64,000 nucleotides of DNA from assembly GCF_003967555.1 (NCBI RefSeq), contig NZ_BIFS01000002.1:1984001-2048000 (forward strand). Reading direction: 5' to 3'. Position 1 is the stretch's first letter. Each line of letters opens with the position of its first letter. Source of the stretch: Dictyobacter kobayashii (GTDB lineage Bacteria; Chloroflexota; Ktedonobacteria; Ktedonobacterales; Ktedonobacteraceae). This document shows, piece by piece, positions 59,880-64,000 of the stretch. The notes under the pieces are model-generated. The model was given only the letters and a program-made list of their open reading frames with translations, searched no databases and was not told the DNA's origin. The position numbers were made by a program, and so were the translations under genes.

Positions 59880-60716
59880 ATGAGTTACGAGTCACAACTA
59901 CAGTCCCTCTTTAATGTAAAAGGTCAGACTGCTGTTATTACTGGTGGAAGTGGTGGACTTGGAAGTGCGATGGCATTTGCATTGGCGCAAGCAGGTGTGA
60001 ACGTGGCTATTTTGAGCCAGCATGAGGAGTCGGCACGTAAGGTTGCTGAGGAGATTCAGGCACAGGGTGGGAGCGCGTTAGGCCTGGCCTGTGATGTTGT
60101 TGAGCGTCCCGCTCTAGAGCAGGCTCTTGAACAGATCACTAGCGCGTTTGGTCCGGTAGATATTCTGGTTAATGGAGCGGGCGGCAACCAACCCGCGGCT
60201 ACGACATCAGCAGATCTTTCATTTTTTAATCTGGATAACGAAGCCATTGATCGCGTCTTCGATCTCAATTTTGCTGGCACCGTGAAGTGTTGCCAGGTTT
60301 TTGGACGCGGCATGGCCGAGCGTAAGCAGGGCTGTATTATCAATATCTCCTCGATGAATTACCTGCGCCCATTGACGCGCATTCCGGCCTATAGCGCGGC
60401 CAAAGCTGCGGTCACAAACTTTACGCAGTGGTTGGCAGTACATATGGCCCAGGAATACAGCCCGGCGATTCGAGTGAATGCGATCGCCCCCGGCTTTTTC
60501 TTGACGCACCAGAATCGCTTTCTGCTAACTGACAAAGAGACCGGTGCATACACTCCCCGTGGTGAGTCTATTCTGGCCCACACGCCGATGCATCGCATGG
60601 GTGAGGCCGGAGACCTGGTTGGCACCCTGCTCTGGTTGGCCAGCCCGGCGGCAGCCTTTGTTACAGGTATTGTTGTACCTGTAGATGGGGGGTTCTCTGC
60701 TTTCAGTGGAGTCTAA
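59880..60716 (+). CDS. SDR oxidoreductase, D-mannonate/gluconate dehydrogenase-like
   Basis: 278 residues. Rossmann glycine motif TGGSGGLG (about 21-28), NGAGGN (about 98), catalytic Ser/Tyr/Lys in NISSMNYLRPLTRIPAYSAAKAA (about 157-179) and C-terminal VTGIVVPVDGGFSAFSG. The insertion after NGAGG (NQPAATTSADLSFFNLD) matches the fructuronate/mannonate reductase (UxuB-type SDR) and gluconate 5-dehydrogenase branch. The substrate is likely a sugar acid. Divergent from the XRE-GAF regulator. Confidence 0.9.
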   Translation: MSYESQLQSLFNVKGQTAVITGGSGGLGSAMAFALAQAGVNVAILSQHEESARKVAEEIQAQGGSALGLACDVVERPALEQALEQITSAFGPVDILVNGAGGNQPAATTSADLSFFNLDNEAIDRVFDLNFAGTVKCCQVFGRGMAERKQGCIINISSMNYLRPLTRIPAYSAAKAAVTNFTQWLAVHMAQEYSPAIRVNAIAPGFFLTHQNRFLLTDKETGAYTPRGESILAHTPMHRMGEAGDLVGTLLWLASPAAAFVTGIVVPVDGGFSAFSGV

Positions 60717-60737
60717 TCAACATTACTGAAGAAAATA

Positions 60738-60760
60738 AAGGGGGCTTGAGATGCCCCCTT
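60738..60760. terminator. Hairpin between convergent genes
   Basis: AAGGGGGC (60738-60745) pairs with GCCCCCTT (60753-60760). Ends the SDR gene and the convergent GNAT gene. The T-run is short on the + strand. Confidence 0.55.
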
Positions 60761-60787
60761 CGGGGTAGTCTATCTCCCCATGTTGAA

Positions 60788-61282
60788 CTAGAAGTTTTCT
60801 TTTGAGTTTAACACTTTACGAAATAATACTCTTGCGCCGCCACGCCCATCGTAGTTGGTTGTCACAGGTAAGCCATTGCGCTCAGCATCTCCAGGTTCGA
60901 TCAAAAATCCCATGCGTTGATGAAAGGCAATCGAGCCAGTATTCTGGGGCGATGTCACGCTATGAACTTCCGAGCAGCCCCATTCACGCATCAACGTAAA
61001 AAAGCGTAGATAAAGAAGGCGTCCAATACCATGTCCGCGGTAACGTGGGTCAACCCCTACAAAATGGATATATGCCTGGTTTGGATAGGTTTGTGAGCGA
61101 AAACCTATCAGAAAGCCTATGCGTTCCCCATTATCTTCAATCAGAAAGCTACTTTTTTGAAAGTGAAGAAAAAAGAGCCTGGGAAGCATACTGGCCATTG
61201 GTCGATTATCCCACCATGCATCGACCACCTGAATAATCGGTACATAATCACTTGTCTCGATCGGACGAATAAGATAACCCAT
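60788..61282 (-). CDS. GNAT-family N-acetyltransferase
   Basis: 164 residues from ATG 61282, where GGAGG lies about 10 bases upstream; the open frame starts earlier at 61327. GNAT fold: YLIRPIETSDYVPIIQVVDAWW, beta4 AYIHFVGVDPRYRGHGIGRLLYLRFF with the acetyl-CoA pyrophosphate loop RGHGIG (about 90-95), and SVTSPQNTGSIAFHQRMGF at the C-terminal lobe. Acceptor unknown. Confidence 0.9.
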   Translation of the reverse strand: MGYLIRPIETSDYVPIIQVVDAWWDNRPMASMLPRLFFLHFQKSSFLIEDNGERIGFLIGFRSQTYPNQAYIHFVGVDPRYRGHGIGRLLYLRFFTLMREWGCSEVHSVTSPQNTGSIAFHQRMGFLIEPGDAERNGLPVTTNYDGRGGARVLFRKVLNSKENF

Positions 61283-61420
61283 GTACTGCTTTTCCTCCTT
61301 GCTAAACTGTGCATAACCATTATACACCTTTTTAGGATCAACAGCCTGTTATATCTTATAAAGATTATATGAGTTTTTGTGAATTCAAGCTCAATTAACT
61401 GATCCTGAATGAAAACTATG

Positions 61421-62488
61421 CTATTTATCCTCAGTCCGATCGCTATATAAGAAGCAATTGGTCCAATGACCATCACCTAGATCGGTACGGCCAGGAAAAC
61501 GTTCTTTACATATCGGCATGGCATGGGGACAGCGTGTATGAAAACGACATCCGCTGGGTGGATTTAGCAGGCTGGGTATCTCGCCACGTGCGGCAAGTTC
61601 AACCGGTGCTGGCGTTGCTTCGGTGTCAGGATTGCTACGGGCTGGATTAGGGGCAGCAGAAATAAGCAATTGTGTATAAGGATGTTTTGGCTGCTGGATG
61701 ACCGCATCGCTGGGACCCCCTTCAACTAACTGTCCGGCATACATGACCAGGGTCTCTTCGGCAAAGTAGCGGGCGCTGGCGATATCATGGGTGATGAAGA
61801 GGAGCGCCAACCTTTCTTCGTCTTTGAGGCTGAGCAGCAAATTTAGAATGTCTAGCCGAATTGAAACATCCAGCATCGAAACTGGCTCATCGGCAAGCAA
61901 TACCTCTGGCTGAACGGCCAGGGCGCGCGCGATCGCAATACGCTGCCGTTGTCCTCCACTGAGCTGATGAGGATATTTATCAATAAATTGCTCGGCAGGT
62001 TCCAGGTTCACACGCCGCAAAAGTGCAAGCAGCATCTCTTCCTCTTCAGCGCGTGTACGAATACGGCGATATACATGTAAAGGGCCTGCCAGATGATGAC
62101 GGATGGTATGTACCGGATTTAGTGAAGAAAAAGGATCCTGAAAAATAAGTTGCACATGGCGGCGATACTCACGTAACACGCTTGCTCTACGTTTCTTTAG
62201 GTTAATGGCTTGCCCGCGAAAGCGTAGCTCGCCTTGTGTTGGATCATACATACGGGCCAGCAAACGCGCAATAGTTGATTTCCCACTACCACTCTCGCCG
62301 ACTAATGCGGTCGCTTTACCAGGATAGAGGGCGAGCGAGACATCTTCTACCGCGTGCACAAAGGTTGGTTTACTAAACAGATTTGCCTGACGGCCCGAAA
62401 AATATTTGCGTATATTTGAAGCTTCTAAGATTGCTTCTGGCTGCTCTCTCTCATTTAGAAACGTTGCTGTTTGATCAACCCGTTGCAT
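61421..62488 (-). CDS. Peptide ABC transporter ATPase, DppF/OppF-like
   Basis: 355 residues. Walker A GESGSGKST (about 64), signature LSGGQRQR (about 172), Walker B LLADEPVSMLD, switch His FITHDIASARYF. The C-terminal oligopeptide/dipeptide transporter domain contains GCRFHTRCPHAMPICKERFPG, whose cysteines bind an Fe-S cluster or stabilise the fold. It directly follows the DppD-type gene (they overlap by one base), so they form a heterodimeric ATPase. Whether it serves the orphan permeases at 37-39 kb is uncertain. Confidence 0.93.
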   Translation of the reverse strand: MQRVDQTATFLNEREQPEAILEASNIRKYFSGRQANLFSKPTFVHAVEDVSLALYPGKATALVGESGSGKSTIARLLARMYDPTQGELRFRGQAINLKKRRASVLREYRRHVQLIFQDPFSSLNPVHTIRHHLAGPLHVYRRIRTRAEEEEMLLALLRRVNLEPAEQFIDKYPHQLSGGQRQRIAIARALAVQPEVLLADEPVSMLDVSIRLDILNLLLSLKDEERLALLFITHDIASARYFAEETLVMYAGQLVEGGPSDAVIQQPKHPYTQLLISAAPNPARSNPDTEATPAPVELAARGEIPSLLNPPSGCRFHTRCPHAMPICKERFPGRTDLGDGHWTNCFLYSDRTEDK

Positions 62489-63642
62489 TATGATCTCCTT
62501 CTCTGTCTTTGTTTTTCTGTCAATGTCTCGTAGGCCTGCTCTATCTCCTTTATATCAGGCGCCTGTTCTCTATAAGCAGGATCATAGAGGTGACAGGCCA
62601 CTGCCGCAGTCTCTTGCGTCTCTTTTTCTTCAGCCTGATAGGGGCGCAGAGCTGGAATATGCTGTGGGCAGGCTGTAAAGGCCAGTGGACAACGCGTTCT
62701 AAAGGCACAGCCAGATGGAATGTTGCGCAGATCAGGAGGTGACCCTGGAATACTATACATTTTGCGTTTGGGGCCAATCAGTGATGGAAATGCATTAAGT
62801 AGACCATAGCTATAAGGATGGCGTGGATGGCGATAGATGTCACGGCGCGAACCGGTCTCAACGATGCGACCTGCATACATAATTGATATGGAATCGGCGA
62901 CTTCTAAGAGCAACGAAAGGTCGTGGGTGATAAAGATAACCGCAAAATTGAGCTGCGTGCGTAGATGGAGAATTTCAGTTAGAATTTCACGCTGTACCAC
63001 TACATCCAGGGCTGTTGTGGGCTCATCAAGGATGATCAGTTCAGGGTTGAGCGCCAGGGCAATCGCGATAATCGCACGTTGGCGCATGCCTCCACTAAGC
63101 TCGTGTGGGTAGCTATATTGACGATCCGCTGAAATACCTACCAGATCCAATAGCTCATTTACACGCTGGCGCCGTGCGCGTTTATCCATTGCTGGACGAT
63201 GGGTGTGCAATACATCGATGATCTGATCACCTATTGTCAGCACTGGATTTAAGGCATTCATGGCACTTTGAAAGACGACCGAAATCTCATTCCAGCGCAG
63301 TTGTTGTAGCTGTTTAGCAGAAGCGTGTAAAACATCCAGTGGCATTGTCGTCGACTGTTGCTGGTTTTTTTGTGGGGTCCCGGCTAACTCTGTGGCAGAA
63401 CGAGAATAATAGAGTGCTTTCCCCTGAGTGATAATGGCAGGTGGACGCAATAAGCGTGCAATGGCATACGCCAGCGTTGACTTTCCGCTGCCACTCTCAC
63501 CAGCCAGGCCTAGAATCTCTCCTCGTCGCAGCGTAAAACTTACGTCATTGACGGCATGCACGGTACCATTCTCTGCTTCATAGTCAACGCAAAGATGTTG
63601 TACATCCAGTAACTTTGTTGTATCACCAGTATCATGGGCCAT
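62488..63642 (-). CDS. Peptide ABC transporter ATPase, DppD/OppD-like
   Basis: 384 residues. Walker A GESGSGKST (about 44), signature LSGGMRQR (about 173), Walker B LIILDEPTTALD, switch His FITHDLSLLLEVAD, C-terminal GCAFRTRCPLAFTACPQHIP domain. An insertion between Walker A and signature (about 75-115, RSATELAGTPQKNQQQSTT) is longer than usual. Its start overlaps the permease stop by one base and its stop overlaps the DppF start, so the three are coupled. Confidence 0.93.
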   Translation of the reverse strand: MAHDTGDTTKLLDVQHLCVDYEAENGTVHAVNDVSFTLRRGEILGLAGESGSGKSTLAYAIARLLRPPAIITQGKALYYSRSATELAGTPQKNQQQSTTMPLDVLHASAKQLQQLRWNEISVVFQSAMNALNPVLTIGDQIIDVLHTHRPAMDKRARRQRVNELLDLVGISADRQYSYPHELSGGMRQRAIIAIALALNPELIILDEPTTALDVVVQREILTEILHLRTQLNFAVIFITHDLSLLLEVADSISIMYAGRIVETGSRRDIYRHPRHPYSYGLLNAFPSLIGPKRKMYSIPGSPPDLRNIPSGCAFRTRCPLAFTACPQHIPALRPYQAEEKETQETAAVACHLYDPAYREQAPDIKEIEQAYETLTEKQRQRRRS

Positions 63643-64000
63643 TATGGTCTGCTTTCCTTTTCTTGTTCTGTAACTACTTCTAGCGATCCTGTTTGTGCTA
63701 CATATTGTTGTGCCTTGCGCATGCTTCTCTTGCGCTGTTTACGCAGGCGTGGATCCGCAACCTCATCGATACCGATGTTGATAAAGGTCAATCCAGCCCC
63801 TAGTAGCGCGACACAAACCAAACCACCACCAGGCACCCTGGATAAGCGCCTGTCCATTCTGGGCCCAATAGAACATACTTCCCCAGCTGACGCTGCGGAT
63901 ATCTCCTAAGCCGAGAAACTCTAAGCCTGCGGCTGCCAGGACAACTGAAAGCATCGTACTGACAAAACCAGCAGCAATAATAGCGAGCATGTTTGGCAAC
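63642..64000 (-). CDS. Peptide ABC permease (DppC-like), 3' part, runs off the window; frame disturbed near 63815-63835
   Basis: Only about 120 C-terminal residues are visible. MPNMLAIIAAGFVSTMLSVVLAAAGLEFLGLGDIRSVSWGSMFYWAQNGQALIQGAWWW is followed, in the other frame, by CVALLGAGLTFINIGIDEVADPRLRKQ, the usual end of a peptide-transport permease. The break lies between 63815 and 63835; unlike the others it needs one base removed or two added. It precedes DppD with a one-base overlap, so the operon continues beyond the right edge. Confidence 0.85.

Overview
The window looks like a chromosomal segment of a free-living, multicellular-type soil bacterium, most likely class Ktedonobacteria (Chloroflexota). 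This is an inference from gene content: paired sensor kinases, an XRE/NB-ARC regulator, C39-peptidase and heterodimeric ABC exporters, a GH38 mannosidase, a purine nucleoside permease family lipid-exported protein, a Tn5-like IS and dense palindromic repeats, at roughly mid GC. No rRNA, tRNA, CRISPR array or prophage was seen. The right edge cuts a gene; the left edge starts in a repeat element.

Layout. 0-8 kb: repeat element 1, a NUDIX hydrolase, an aldo/keto reductase, a membrane dipeptidase, a DUF4388-like protein, a small basic protein, repeat 2, thioredoxin and a GT39-like membrane protein. 8-21 kb: a PAS histidine kinase, a two-gene locus of unknown function, a GH38 alpha-mannosidase, a lone HlyD C-terminal domain next to a C39 peptidase/ABC exporter, a NUP-family protein and a proline-rich TPR membrane protein. 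21-28 kb: repeat 3, a DEAD-box helicase with a basic tail, a DHA2-type MFS exporter, an MBL hydrolase, an ACT protein and a WYL regulator. 28-30.6 kb: a cluster of GC-rich repeats containing a Tn5-like IS with intact ends and target duplication. 30.9-39.2 kb: a heterodimeric ABC exporter pair, then a peptide-import operon (binding protein and two permeases). 39.5-49.3 kb: an XRE/NB-ARC regulator, an MFS gene cut by repeat 4, a kinase/response-regulator/kinase cluster around a 60-bp tandem array (repeat 5), an SRPBCC protein, NUDIX and HAD genes. 49.3-64 kb: repeat 6, PP2C phosphatase, a degenerate APH-fold protein, split transketolase, a HEAT protein, repeat 7, an ArsR-regulated ABC-2 exporter operon, an XRE-GAF regulator, an SDR, a GNAT, and two peptide-transport ATPases with the end of a permease.

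Two patterns run through the whole window. First, seven copies of one interspersed element family (terminal repeats reading CAGGGCTNTTTA, up to 9-bp target duplications) carry a large central palindrome. The arm sequences differ from copy to copy, yet the two arms stay complementary within almost every copy. This is the best candidate for something undescribed here. Second, at least twelve otherwise well-conserved reading frames are broken, and every one is repaired by adding a single base to a short homopolymer. That points to systematic under-calling in the sequence rather than gene decay, so frameshifted genes are annotated as CDS with the break position stated.
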